From Liolophura sinensis (lineage: Eukaryota; Mollusca; Polyplacophora; Chitonida; Chitonidae), in contig NC_088295.1 of assembly GCF_032854445.1 (NCBI RefSeq), forward strand, positions 65,765,249 to 65,829,248: a stretch of DNA of 64,000 bases, given 5' to 3'. Below, in pieces: positions 48,501 to 53,121 of this stretch (the stretch's first letter is position 1; each line of letters opens with the position of its first letter). The notes beneath the pieces were generated by a model, which saw nothing but the letters and a program-made list of their open reading frames with translations, did not search any database and had not been told where the DNA came from. The translations under genes were made by a program, and so were the position numbers.

Positions 48501-51500
48501 AACATAATTGTCAAGTTTTTTGCATTTTTATCAATGCATTTAAATGGACAAAGATTCATTAGGATTGCATAGTTCATTTCCTTTTCCTTCCTGGGGACAG
48601 TTGTTTGTATTAGGAGACATTAAAGCCTTATATTAACTGTAGCCCAGATTAAGATGTCTTTTGCTTTGCAATCATATGGGATTGGTATCTGGTGTATTGT
48701 AGAGTGCCATTCCACAGTGTGGTGGTAGGCCTGCTGTCTCATCAGCTCTTGCTGCAGACCGTGGGCACAATCCTTCTCCAGGGTTCTACTAACCCTGCCC
48801 TGCAGGGACACCTCCAGATTCAGCTCTCCCCCTCCCACACTAAACCTGGCCAGAACAAACTCAAAGACAAGGGGAATATGCCAGGTAAAATATTTGGTGA
48901 AAATGAAAGAGGCTTGCAATACTGGAGTGTCCACAGAACATAATCAAGGTGATGTCCCTTTATTCCTTGATGGTGGGGCTGTAGGACATAGCCCTAGACA
49001 TGTAACATCATGGCACAAAACCACGTCACCATAAAGCATAATGCCAGACGTCTCATAGTTTTTAACTGCTTTTTTTACAGCTTTAATTCCAGTACTTGGA
49101 ATTTCTTCTCTCTCTAAATTTTTTGTACCTCTAAAATATTGGGGTTTTTTTTTTCAAAATTTTTTTTTATGCAATTTAACTTCATTTCTTATTGATACTA
49201 CTTTTGAGATGAGAATGTCAGTGTTTTCAATATGCAATCTGGGAATGCCAATTGCATTGTGTAGTAGATGAAGTATCCATCTGATCTGAAATGCTAACTT
49301 AATGTTGTGAAAGGGAACTGCACATTTTTGCTTTGGTGTTCACTAGCTGACATCTTTGTACATTGTATCTAGGAAATGCTAGCTCAAAGTTCAGTTTATA
49401 CATTGAAATAATATATCAGCATGAAAATGCCGTTCGTACTTGAAAGAAAGGTCAAAATGACAGTATGTGTGCATGTATGTGTCAAAAAATCAAGTAAATA
49501 CAGTAAATGACGTGGAAGTTTGTTCTTGAAAGTGCATTTTTAGAGACAAGTAAATGTTATAAAATTTCACTTTTCATGCTGAAACTAACATTTTTCCAGT
49601 GGGTTATCAGCCAACCATCCAAACATACCTTTCTAAGGTCATCAGAACTCTCAGTATCAAACAAAAAGAACAACTTTTAGGTTGAAATTTTAGGTTGTTT
49701 ACTGTAGGTCATGTTCTGATGTTCTTCAGGTCTGTTACACCACCTCTCCACACGAAATGTCCTACAGCTGCTGGACACTCTCCACTCCTCCTACACGGTG
49801 GCACGGGACTTTGACCAACGCCCTGGCCTCAAATTCCTCGTACAGAAGGTGGCCAACACGGACATGGCGGCAAACCTGTACAAACAGGCTGTCACCAGTA
49901 TGACTTACTACATCAGCACGTTGGTGGAGATCTGCTCTAACCTCCAGGGTGGGACTACGGAATCCACTCGGCTAAGCCTGGATGGAGGGTCTGGCCTCCC
50001 GGAGGGGTCACAACTCCAGGGTCCGATAGAGTCCAACCCTGCAGTGTTTTACCAGTATTTGCGCACTGCCTGCGATGATGTGAGTGAGACGTACGTAGCA
50101 CTGGTGCTGGACAAGGAAGGGACTTCAGCTATGGACAGGATGGCAGAGAAGCCGCTGTTCTTCCTAATAGCCCAGGCAGAAGAGCTGCCAGAATTCAGTA
50201 AGGAGAAACGCTGGAGGACTGTCCTGGAGGAAAAGCTGAGGCAGAGAGAGCTTCAGGCGGGATCAGCTTTCTCTGCCCCAGTCCCATTAGAAGGTATGGT
50301 GTGTTTATTTATTTGGTTGGTGTTAAACATATTGCTCAGGACATTTTAGCTTGCTTGTTAGTGTCCAAATTACATGCCATACCCTGAGCATTGACATTGG
50401 CAGGCAATAACAGGGAAAGTAATGTTAAAGTACATGCAAATGTTAGGGGTGGTAGTGATTGATGCATATTAATTACTGTAAATTACGAGATTCGCAACTT
50501 GAAGTATTGTGTATCAGAATCAACGTTAGGTACAGGTAATGTAAATGTTAGGGGTGTTACTACATGTATTGAGCTGAGGGTTTACATACATGTAAAGCAC
50601 AGCAACACAATTGGAGTGTTCCATTTTTGATGATCTGTGTGCGTGTTTATTACTGCAAATTACAAAAATCACAATTTGATTACTTTATCTATTAAGTTGA
50701 AATTTTGTATTCACGTATCATGTACAGGCGAGACCAGTGGTAGCCTAGCTACCAAATCTATGTTCATTTATTTGATTTGTGTTTAAAACCGTGATCAAGA
50801 ACTTTCGTGTATGTGACAGCAGTCAGGTTGATGTGTGGAGGAACCTAGAGAGTATTTAGACCACAACAGCTGACATTCTGCCTGAAAGATTGTGGCTTTG
50901 CACAATGAGATGAGAAGGTTTTCTAGGCGATTTGTCATCATACAAGTGAAATGCTGTTGAGTACGGTATTAAACATTAGCCAAATTAGTAGTTACCTAAA
51001 TATTCCACTGTATACATGTAGGACCTGTGCTTGCCAAACAAATGTGAAAACTTTATAGTTTGTCACCTGCAAGGTCATTCACGCTGGATGTCCAATTGAT
51101 AACCAGTTGGGCAAAGGGGAAAGATAAATCCCCAGAATTGAACTGCCCAAAGCTACAAAGGTTTTTCTGGAATTTGTCTTGATAGTTGCAGGAATGCACA
51201 AGTTACACATATGCATTCAGTACACAAACAATAAATGTTCTTGTACACTTGTGCAAGGATATTTATTAAAGCAAGTTAAATATTGATATAATTTCATACA
51301 GAAATTGATTTGGTGAGGTGTATACAGTTTTGACATCAAGGGACATAATTAATCAAAAATCCACACCAAAATGTAAATGGTTAGAAATATCAGTACTTCT
51401 AAAAAACACTTATACCAATATCTCCTTATCTGACATGGAATGCTTGCACCTGTAAGCAGTTGTCACTCTGTAGGGCTTTTGGAATCTCTTTCAATGAAAG

Positions 51501-52590
51501 GGTAGCTACTTAGCAGAAAATTAAATGAAGTGAAATAGGATCTTTGGTAGAGATAGATATCTAGATATTAAGTAGATATCTACCTGTTCAAAATTTTACT
51601 ATAGTAGATGGCTACAGGTAACTGGAAGCTGCCTTCTCATAAACCGCCTGTTCTGTTCGCCAAATTGTATTGTTCAGATATTTTCAACTAATAGCTTCAT
51701 GCACACTGCTTACCACAGAACAAGTAAAGCCAGAGACTGATGAGATGGAAGACCAGAGTTCTCTCCCCTTTGATGCCGAGACGGGAAGTCCTGTGAGAAC
51801 GAAGAGTAAACGTGAGTCACGGGAAGAGAAGGAGAGTAAGGTGTACACAGTGGCCACGGATCAGACCATTCGCAGTCTCATCACGCAGTACAAGAGGCGC
51901 AAACAGCAGAACTCCATGCCTAACCTGGCTAAGGGAGGTAAGCGGAAAAGTGCTGACAAGTCTGTGGAAGAGTTGATTGAAGAGGAACAGCAAACCTCTA
52001 TCATGAAGGTAAGGGAAAAGAGGAGGATACCAGTGTGAAATTTTTTGCCAAAAAATTTGGGAAGCTTATAAAAAAATTAACATGGGCAGACGATATTTTA
52101 CTGACCCACTTTCTTGTGGTTATCACTCATTTTGTGTAGATATCATTGTAACTACTTATCCAAATTCACTGGTGGCTCCCCTGGAAGGTATTTGAGTGTG
52201 GTTGACGCAAATGAGCTTTGACCTACTTTGCCAGAATAAAGTTCGTGCATGTCTTGTTTCATCCAGTGAGTAAACATATTGTTATCATCGAAACCTCAAA
52301 TCTGCTTCATTTTGCAGGACAGTGAAGCCCACCTGAAGGCCTGGTCAGAGCTGCTGGTGACTACCCTAAAGTTATTCCAGTCTGTGTCAGATGAGAAATT
52401 TCTAGCTCTCCTCCCCAGTGTGTTTAATGCAGTCAACCTGCTGATCTGTCGGGCAGAGGACTCCAACCTGAGAGAGGCCATGGGAGACTGGTTCCACCGT
52501 GTCGGCAGTCTCCTACACCTGACCCCCAACAGACCCTCGGCTCATCTGGATTCGGCCAACCAGATCTGCGCAAAACAGGCAGACAGCTGA
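18441..52590 (+). CDS. ARFGEF3: ARFGEF3 / BIG3, BFA-inhibited GEF-like protein, complete, 34 exons
   Basis: BIG3 is a divergent member of the large Arf-GEF family. In vertebrates it acts at the Golgi and secretory granules, restrains insulin and glucagon granule formation, and binds prohibitin-2. The 34 coding exons are listed separately; their phases all join and sum to 6615 nt, giving 2204 residues against about 2180 in vertebrates. An in-frame TAG at 18408-18410 supports the ATG at 18441; the stop is TGA at 52588-52590. Family matches run end to end. Examples are LREKCLEAFQLSLES (DCB-like N-terminus), DDRGRGSGTSTAAPSLS, LFHRMLLFPPPQYRHEALK, LNADGVYMATISALWLNL (Sec7-like region, about 560-790), VFANATVDCILCLLKYVRG, LLSHQLLLQTVGTILL, TIRSLITQYKRRKQQNSMP and AMGDWFHRVGSL near the end. 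No FRLPGE-type Sec7 catalytic-glutamate motif is visible, as reported for vertebrate BIG3. Several introns carry tandem arrays built from exon edges. Confidence 0.96.
18914..19047 (+). CDS. ARFGEF3: ARFGEF3 exon 2
   Basis: 134 nt, residues 29-73, including YELREKCLEAFQLSLESHSN then KLSSHAVTGIR. This is the N-terminal helical (DCB-like) region. Confidence 0.92.
19914..20048 (+). CDS. ARFGEF3: ARFGEF3 exon 3
   Basis: 135 nt, residues 74-118: LLLKDERFQSSMESE, then SLPSLAEEAQVEIMK. Its 3' half and donor are the first unit of the array that fills the start of the following intron. Splicing at this first donor (GTAAAT) gives the frame that continues into exon 4. Confidence 0.88.
19966..20500 (+). 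repeat. ~95-bp minisatellite made of exon 3 edge plus 5' splice site
   Basis: About five and a half units start at roughly 19966 (inside exon 3), 20066, 20150, 20247, 20348 and 20446. Each carries GGTTACC, TCACAGTCTGG, CTTCCCTGGCTGAAGAGG and ATCATGAAG|GTAAGC. The intronic units keep a good donor, several of them closer to consensus than the exon 3 donor itself (GTAAAT). The last unit is truncated. Confidence 0.85.
20660..20728 (+). CDS. ARFGEF3: ARFGEF3 exon 4
   Basis: 69 nt, residues 119-141: VLLNMSFTTVWCMNAKVIIK then ISE, phase 0 to 0. The VLLN start parallels VLLCITYTPTF in vertebrates. Confidence 0.88.
21804..21947 (+). CDS. ARFGEF3: ARFGEF3 exon 5
   Basis: 144 nt, residues 142-189: LCFETLLNGAKQEVRKACVN then TVTQTLGVFYQRQLIQ. 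The acceptor has a strong T tract (CATTTTTTTCAG). Confidence 0.92.
22756..22872 (+). CDS. ARFGEF3: ARFGEF3 exon 6
   Basis: 117 nt, residues 190-228: VLVDTYPCSSASVRSASKAT then ITQMLASFAEKL, matching TAVRATLSQMLSDL of vertebrates. Confidence 0.92.
23420..23548 (+). mobile_element. Decayed SINE-like 3' end
   Basis: AATTCTTGAGCATGTCATTTAAACACT followed by an AAATAAATT-type end resembles the family A core with many substitutions. Confidence 0.4.
23918..23963 (+). CDS. ARFGEF3: ARFGEF3 exon 7 (short)
   Basis: 46 nt, residues 229-244: VGDDADDILADFKAK. It is supported by phase (0 to 1), acceptor ACTCTTTAG and donor GTATTG. It is short and acidic, so family matching is weak. Confidence 0.75.
24208..24315 (+). 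mobile_element. Decayed SINE family A 3' fragment
   Basis: CACCCATAAAGTAACC, then ATTCTTGAGTATTG and an AACGAATAAATAG end mirror the family A 3' half. Confidence 0.45.
24356..24446 (+). CDS. ARFGEF3: ARFGEF3 exon 8
   Basis: 91 nt, residues 244-274: EKAGAVMSIRQDIVCILKFL then VIRLSSSWQG. It matches the DDVVSVLTVLCEKLQ helix in position. The donor is GTAAGA. Confidence 0.88.
25043..25153 (+). CDS. ARFGEF3: ARFGEF3 exon 9
   Basis: 111 nt, residues 274-311: GPQNKLVIPLLLEGIHAILH then NVPSSLGEFTDFSDLVW, cf. LYLECILSVLSSSS and FTDLIWK of vertebrates. Confidence 0.92.
25575..25705. mobile_element. Foldback (MITE-like) element
   Basis: ACATGCTATGGGATGG and ATATCAC at the left match the complement of GTGATATCCCACGGCATGTGC at the right. 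An inner pair AAGTGATGTT / AACATCACTT also matches. No ORF. Confidence 0.4.
25995..26205. mobile_element. Diverged relative of the 3336 MITE-like family
   Basis: TATTTCACCTAAAGTTTG then TGTAAAAATGCACTTTAAAG aligns with the 3' of the left end at 3344. The right end is not clear. Confidence 0.35.
27031..27195 (+). CDS. ARFGEF3: ARFGEF3 exon 10
   Basis: 165 nt, residues 311-366: QQLCPGIIGLLGNPKAEGTL, then DDRGRGSGTSTAAPSLSLQ, then ASRVVYR. The DxGRGSG..TAPALS block is diagnostic of BIG3. Confidence 0.95.
27670..27802 (+). CDS. ARFGEF3: ARFGEF3 exon 11
   Basis: 133 nt, residues 366-410: SISVELVRLVGGKLSLRPVL, then ESLFHRMLLFPPPQYRHEAL, then KAVRQ, cf. LYHRVLLYPPPQHRVEAIK. The last 125 nt are followed immediately by a tandem copy (27803-27927). 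Confidence 0.93.
27678..27927 (+). repeat. Tandem duplication of the exon 11 3' part (2 x 125 bp)
   Basis: Unit 1 is 27678-27802 (exonic) and unit 2 is 27803-27927. Unit 2 stays open in the matching frame (GGKLSLQPVLES, LLFPPPQYGHEALK). The first bases of unit 2 have become the GTGAGT donor of exon 11, and a cryptic acceptor CCCCCCTCAG lies inside it. Confidence 0.85.
27895..27927 (+). CDS. ARFGEF3: Candidate 33-nt in-frame microexon 11b of ARFGEF3
   Basis: It lies between TTTCCCCCCCCTCAG and GTGAGC, phase 0 to 0, encoding YGHEALKAIRQ. It duplicates YRHEALKAVRQ of exon 11. Of six codons that differ, three are synonymous and one is V to I. If used, the upstream intron is only 92 nt and the protein becomes 2215 residues. 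Skipping it also keeps the frame, so it could be constitutive or a cassette. Confidence 0.5.
28220..28444 (-). mobile_element. MITE-like element, family CTAATTCTTCAACC, copy 1
   Basis: The right end reads GTTGAAAAGGTTGAAGAATT and the decayed left end ATTACTCTACATCGTGAACC. Its complement aligns with the copy at 32850 through the interior (GTGACACAAACAAAT). About 225 bp, non-coding. Confidence 0.6.
28557..28669 (+). CDS. ARFGEF3: ARFGEF3 exon 12
   Basis: 113 nt, residues 411-448: MVSNLDLVVTLVLPTLDSST then GGHKADIGLLKL, cf. SHLDLLKLIMDGM in vertebrates. The donor CT|GTAAAT splits a leucine codon. Confidence 0.9.
29050..29310 (-). mobile_element. Unclassified repeat R1, copy 1
   Basis: The minus strand shares GGTAAAGATATGAA, ATGGACTAAC and AAGAAACTAAA with 37266-37510 on the plus strand. 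Both translate to a similar string (KKLNIP after RWTN / KWTN). It may be a fragment of an older autonomous element. Confidence 0.55.
29862..30040 (+). CDS. ARFGEF3: ARFGEF3 exon 13
   Basis: 179 nt, residues 448-508: MIDSLKECCHCTDSAVCITS then VECVNLLLRGLEQL and GLTPEITQRILRLKLHI, matching MTEACIKGGIEACYAAVSCV and LSEGQVQLLLLRLEEL by position. Confidence 0.92.
30388..30488 (+). mobile_element. SINE family A, 5'-truncated
   Basis: TACCATAATGCTGGCCGCAA, then TTGAGCATGGTGTAAAACAC and an AAATAAATAAATAAAT tail, ending 34 bases before exon 14. Confidence 0.75.
30522..31097 (+). CDS. ARFGEF3: ARFGEF3 exon 14 (acidic linker into Sec7-like region)
   Basis: 576 nt, the longest coding exon, residues 508-700. 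It has a low-complexity, DNE-rich linker (PTPTSEDKKDQDSPRGGDEV), then IQLQLDEERHLQIQLRAEMF and FSQVLSKFLPVLLQEYSV, ending VDNALVKFASNFCQ, the counterpart of VDTALQNFASTFCSG in vertebrates. Confidence 0.94.
31376..31511 (+). mobile_element. Decayed SINE 3' half
   Basis: TGAAATATTCTTGAGTATG then ACATTAAACCTCAAGC preserves the shared SINE core. The upstream part is badly diverged. Confidence 0.5.
31890..32056 (+). CDS. ARFGEF3: ARFGEF3 exon 15 (Sec7-like region)
   Basis: 167 nt, residues 700-755: LCSQQSWEENTDQSHVILNA then LNADGVYMATISALWLNLRL, cf. LMNADSLYTAAHCALLLNLK of vertebrates. The segment occupies the place of the second Sec7 motif but lacks its canonical residues. Confidence 0.94.
32385..32830 (+). 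repeat. 23-bp intronic minisatellite
   Basis: About 19 units with the core TTTGGTGTAAGGTAATTGA, some forming a two-unit higher-order period that alternates GTAAGGTAATT with GTAATCTTATT. The most regular copies are at 32570-32790. It lies in intron 15. Confidence 0.9.
32850..33026 (+). mobile_element. MITE-like element, family CTAATTCTTCAACC, copy 2
   Basis: Left end TTAATTCTTCAACATTTTTC, right end GGTTGAAAGGGTTGAAG, about 177 bp, no ORF. The terminal inverted repeats are about 20 bp. Confidence 0.65.
33068..33236 (+). CDS. ARFGEF3: ARFGEF3 exon 16
   Basis: 169 nt, residues 756-812: DWFVDSVLGTGLLLFLSPTW then LSELYRLVITTDFLVEAGYV, cf. VFSQAWIEELYHQVLDRNML. The donor GTCGGT is weak. Confidence 0.92.
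33679..33783 (+). CDS. ARFGEF3: ARFGEF3 exon 17
   Basis: 105 nt, residues 812-847: DLDGLGSHDRGRQLLCNEQC then DEIIPPAGDKRQVEA, cf. TDIDGLESSAIGGQL. An alternative donor six codons... specifically CAG|GTAGAA inside the exon would break the frame into exon 18, so the GCAG|GTGTGT donor is chosen. Confidence 0.88.
34421..34652 (-). mobile_element. SINE family A, nearly full length
   Basis: It starts with the complement of the tail (TATTTATTTATTTGATTGG), then GTTTTACGCTGTACTCAAG, CCAGCATTATGGTGGG and ends in the tRNA-like head (CTTGGCCATGGAGGCC). Confidence 0.9.
35298..35516 (+). CDS. ARFGEF3: ARFGEF3 exon 18
   Basis: 219 nt, residues 847-920: KLLSRYILTSCWDGILDVMS, then LGLMLGIEGAKEESLKAREA, then ICTSLEGLQKAARLCCSLG, almost identical to ICMSLDGLRKAARLSCALG. 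Confidence 0.96.
36013..36247 (+). CDS. ARFGEF3: ARFGEF3 exon 19
   Basis: 235 nt, residues 920-998: LQGRCGSVFALLANSSCVMD, then KLVRLHAAHVLSMDVVMTMG, then LEMGSHSADCWSHVFR, cf. LEMGSHNPDCWPHVFRVCEY. Its last 38 nt seed the array that follows. Confidence 0.95.
36210..36645 (+). repeat. 38-bp array of exon 19 edge plus splice site
   Basis: About ten units. Each holds CTGCAGACTGCTGGAGTCAT followed by GTCTTTAG|GTAAGT or GTCTTCAG|GTAAGT. One unit is interrupted around 36325-36360 by a short unrelated piece. The last unit (GTTTAG|GTAAGC) is near 36635. Confidence 0.92.
37131..37229 (+). CDS. ARFGEF3: ARFGEF3 exon 20
   Basis: 99 nt, residues 998-1031: CCAHISELEHKYFSSGNNQS, cf. CEYVGTLEHNHFSDGASQ. 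Phases 2 to 2. Confidence 0.92.
37266..37510 (+). mobile_element. Unclassified repeat R1, copy 2
   Basis: It starts AATGCTTGGGGTTTAACGTC, which resembles a reverse-complemented SINE tail, then carries AAAGATATGAAAATTTTGTT. See the copy at 29050. Confidence 0.55.
37591..37692 (-). mobile_element. SINE family A 3' fragment
   Basis: TATTTATTTATTTGCAAGGC then TTTATGCTGTACTCAAGAGT and a short body remnant. Confidence 0.65.
37827..38018 (+). CDS. ARFGEF3: ARFGEF3 exon 21
   Basis: 192 nt, residues 1031-1095: EPDFMSGFLMQTVPVAVAPR, then INVPELIKQSGIEAGWDSAL, then LSASQTAKALCGLSQEVDR, cf. LSIQDLVREGS and AKVVLTLSTQADRL. Confidence 0.94.
38228..38345 (+). mobile_element. Decayed SINE family A fragment
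   Basis: GAAACTGGTTGCCATCGTAT then TCTTGAGCATGCATTGGACA and an ATAAAAAAAATAAAT end. Confidence 0.5.
38440..38707 (+). CDS. ARFGEF3: ARFGEF3 exon 22
   Basis: 268 nt, residues 1095-1184: LFEDAANKLNMGALLGFLGE, then ALHLYRLQDVMMRLLHSGRP, then LLHLLRAWTVVSPYLAE. The RPLLH..R.W..V.P.L.E block is a BIG3 signature. Confidence 0.96.
39014..39193 (+). CDS. ARFGEF3: ARFGEF3 exon 23
   Basis: 180 nt, residues 1185-1244: AAGHIDRNISKMAVSCIHGY, then LPHFHVNELLCKTLETLLCL, then DLCDGDVQDQ, cf. PPHFHFNEALF and ELCDEDVQDQV. Confidence 0.96.
39602..39857 (+). CDS. ARFGEF3: ARFGEF3 exon 24
   Basis: 256 nt, residues 1245-1330: VVCSICELVEACTAEIRSGW, then RPLFAALRAVKIEY, then FDVFLSTDNVHVFANATVDC, matching GELVEVCSTQIQSGWRPLFS and FLNTDNIQVFANA. 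Confidence 0.97.
39991..40188 (-). mobile_element. SINE family A, head-truncated
   Basis: TTTGATTGGTGTTTTACGCC, CCGGGCAGAGCCCGAGGGAA and TTCCCACGTACGGCCGG are present. It stops inside the B-box region (GGACTTGAACTCACAG). Confidence 0.9.
40362..40515. repeat. Long near-palindrome (foldback element), arms ~63 bp
   Basis: Left arm GGCAACTGTTACAAAATGG, TCCTTGCTGTTATTTC, GAAGTTATAAA. The right arm is the complement (TTTATAACTTGAAATG, AATAACAGCAAGGAAA, GAAACAGTTGC). The arms match at about 90 percent around a ~25-bp loop. It lies in intron 24. Confidence 0.85.
40827..41004 (+). CDS. ARFGEF3: ARFGEF3 exon 25
   Basis: 178 nt, residues 1330-1389: EFQADLDDDSDSGSDAGLTE, then ALKYLEKCCSILSSMWKIPV, cf. 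ALDYLRRCSQLLAKIYKMPL. Confidence 0.94.
41221..41363 (-). mobile_element. SINE family A, 3'-truncated (head half)
   Basis: CAACCATCCAAAGGTTGCTG, TTCCCACGTATGGCTGG and the head CAGCCACGGAGGCCC. Confidence 0.7.
41384..41520 (+). mobile_element. Decayed SINE family A 3' half
   Basis: AGAAGTGAAATATTCTTCAGG, read as AAGTGAAATATTCTTCAG, then CTAGTCAAATAAACAAATGA. It ends 24 bases before exon 26. Confidence 0.55.
41545..42032 (+). CDS. ARFGEF3: ARFGEF3 exon 26
   Basis: 488 nt, residues 1389-1552. An acidic, charged linker (EEEDEGDRDGERDRDMEDSD) is followed by LVNLDELDNPTGILHVWYLV, LEGLASAIAVCPKSYQPQT and LEMLFELLRSAANVPG, cf. LLEQLTAAVSNCPRQHQPPT and LDLLFELLRDVTKTPG. Confidence 0.96.
42575..42890 (+). 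repeat. ~75-bp array of the exon 27 edge plus 3' splice site
   Basis: Four units. Each has ATTTTAGGTCCAGAGTTTGC, TTGTGTGAACCACCTG and GTATTGCCCATGTTACA. Units 1 and 2 keep TTTTAG|GT, unit 3 has TTTTGG|GT (acceptor lost), and unit 4 is the real exon 27 start. GT repeats separate the units. Confidence 0.9.
42837..43007 (+). CDS. ARFGEF3: ARFGEF3 exon 27
   Basis: 171 nt, residues 1552-1609: PEFALFCVNHLVLPMLQSWL, then RRSTRLYGYWEGPVANFKQC, then CGLCTDLVVEFVVLFS, cf. VHLLLPVMSVWLRRSHKDHS. Only this last of four copies of the exon start continues into the full exon. Confidence 0.95.
43240..45000. other. Intron 27, nothing recognised
   Basis: No ORF, SINE or clear repeat was recognised in this 1.7-kb part of the intron. 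Confidence 0.4.
45015..45230 (+). mobile_element. SINE family A, nearly full length
   Basis: Head CGTGGCTCAGTTGGTTAGCG (A box), GTGAGTTTGAGTCCAGCTC (B box), body ACCATAATGCTGGCCACC and core TTGAGTACAGCGTAAAACAT. It is the clearest plus-strand view of the tRNA-like head. Confidence 0.92.
45287..45404 (+). CDS. ARFGEF3: ARFGEF3 exon 28
   Basis: 118 nt, residues 1609-1648: DKGAVDIQLDLMLKQLLDVL, then IECVALPVEVISRLGCSCIK, cf. INTMLKDLFELLVACVAKP and ISRVGCSCIR. Confidence 0.96.
45548..45878 (+). mobile_element. SINE family B, diverged copy 3
   Basis: Head CTCGGTTGCCCAATGGTTAG, body GTGTCAGTATAATGTGACTG, tail TTGTCACATGACTGAAAAAT and TTGTTAAGTACAATGTTAAA. Confidence 0.75.
46341..46569 (+). CDS. 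ARFGEF3: ARFGEF3 exon 29
   Basis: 229 nt, residues 1648-1724: HLLLSSGPMLPEPMWQIAAR, then AIEVTTYRVRQLMLLFQANS, then MECQRLRHLAQQ, cf. LVTAGPVFTEEMWRLAC and YWRIRAMAQQVF. The donor GTCAAT is weak, but phase and homology require it. Confidence 0.93.
47682..47815 (+). CDS. ARFGEF3: ARFGEF3 exon 30
   Basis: 134 nt, residues 1725-1769: VFLLDNQMTCVGQMSYDLET, then YVFLLYPPGCETSLNPDDIL, cf. VFMLDTQCSPKTP. The acceptor is TTGTGCAG. Confidence 0.93.
48122..48394 (-). mobile_element. SINE family A, full length
   Basis: Tail TTTATTTGATTGATGTTTTA, body CCCGGCAGAGCCCGGGGGAA and CTTCCCACATACGGCCGG, and head ACCAACTGAGCCACGGAGGC. About 270 bp. Confidence 0.93.
48703..48884 (+). CDS. ARFGEF3: ARFGEF3 exon 31
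   Basis: 182 nt, residues 1769-1830: VPFHSVVVGLLSHQLLLQTV, then HLQIQLSPSHTKPGQNKLKD, cf. SFREIVVSLLSHQVLLQNLY. Confidence 0.95.
49490..49712. mobile_element. Diverged relative of the 3336 MITE-like family
   Basis: TACAGTAAATGACGTGG at the left and TTTACTGTAGGTCATG at the right are inverted. GAAAGTGCATTTTTAG matches the 62.0-kb copy. The right end abuts exon 32 (49730). Confidence 0.4.
49730..50293 (+). CDS. ARFGEF3: ARFGEF3 exon 32
   Basis: 564 nt, residues 1830-2018: LLHHLSTRNVLQLLDTLHSS, then YTVARDFDQRPGLKFLVQKV, then AANLYKQAVTSMTYYISTLV, cf. FDLLLDSYRTAREFDTSPGL and AANLYRQSAMSFNIYFHALV. The C-terminal third is charged and less conserved. Confidence 0.96.
50757..50990. mobile_element. 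Two SINE 3' ends in opposite orientation
   Basis: TTTATTTGATTTGTGTTTAA (minus-strand tail) at 50767 is followed by ATACAAGTGAAATGCTGTTG and AGTACGGTATTAAACATTAG (plus-strand tail) near 50940. Confidence 0.5.
51719..52008 (+). CDS. ARFGEF3: ARFGEF3 exon 33
   Basis: 290 nt, residues 2018-2114: SKVYTVATDQTIRSLITQYK, then RRKQQNSMPNLAKGGKRKSA, cf. KIYTMAADKTISKLMTEYKK. The basic RRKQQ motif may be a nuclear or membrane-binding patch. Confidence 0.96.
52318..52590 (+). CDS. ARFGEF3: ARFGEF3 exon 34 (stop codon)
   Basis: 273 nt, residues 2115-2204 then TGA: DSEAHLKAWSELLVTTLKLF, LLPSVFNAVNLLICRAEDSN and LREAMGDWFHRVGSLLHL, matching RDAEAQIQAWTNMVLTVLNQ and VREWLGRVGRVYDI. Confidence 0.97.
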   Translation, partial: DSEAHLKAWSELLVTTLKLFQSVSDEKFLALLPSVFNAVNLLICRAEDSNLREAMGDWFHRVGSLLHLTPNRPSAHLDSANQICAKQADS

Positions 52591-52684
52591 TGTCATCCAA
52601 ATTCCTGATATTCTGTCACAAGCTGAACATAACACAAAAATCTTTCCACTTTGCTGAAGTTTTATCCTTAAAACTAAACAGAAA

Positions 52685-52690
52685 AATAAA
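52685..52690 (+). terminator. ARFGEF3: Candidate poly(A) signal, proximal
   Basis: AATAAA 95 nt after the stop codon. Confidence 0.4.
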
Positions 52691-53115
52691 CAAATTGAAT
52701 TTGTACTTAATTCAGAATATTACTTAATTCAGAACAGTTTTAGCCAGCTTTCAAGCGGATTTATCAGGATGTAAGATGTATTGGGGGCTCACACAACTCA
52801 TGGGATTCAAAAATAAGCGTTTGAGTGGTTGTTCTAAGATTAACACCGTATGCCAAAATGGCTGTGTGGAACCACCTGTGTCTGACATACAATTCACCGA
52901 ATGCCAAACTTAAAAAAGATACAGCGTAACAGATACTTGGACAATACTTTGTTCATGTGTCAGATGCAAGGTATTAGGTTATGCAGGTTGAGTTATAGGG
53001 ACTGGGTGTAACACCCTTCTTTAATGCCTCCCTTGGGGTAAATTTTATGATATTATTCATGTTATTTCATTAAAAAGATATTAAATCTTTCAAGTAACAA
53101 GTGCAAGTACACACA

Positions 53116-53121
53116 AATAAA
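53116..53121 (+). terminator. ARFGEF3: Candidate poly(A) signal, distal
   Basis: AATAAA followed about 15 nt later by TGT-rich sequence (CTCTGTCTGC), a better context than the proximal one. Confidence 0.5.
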
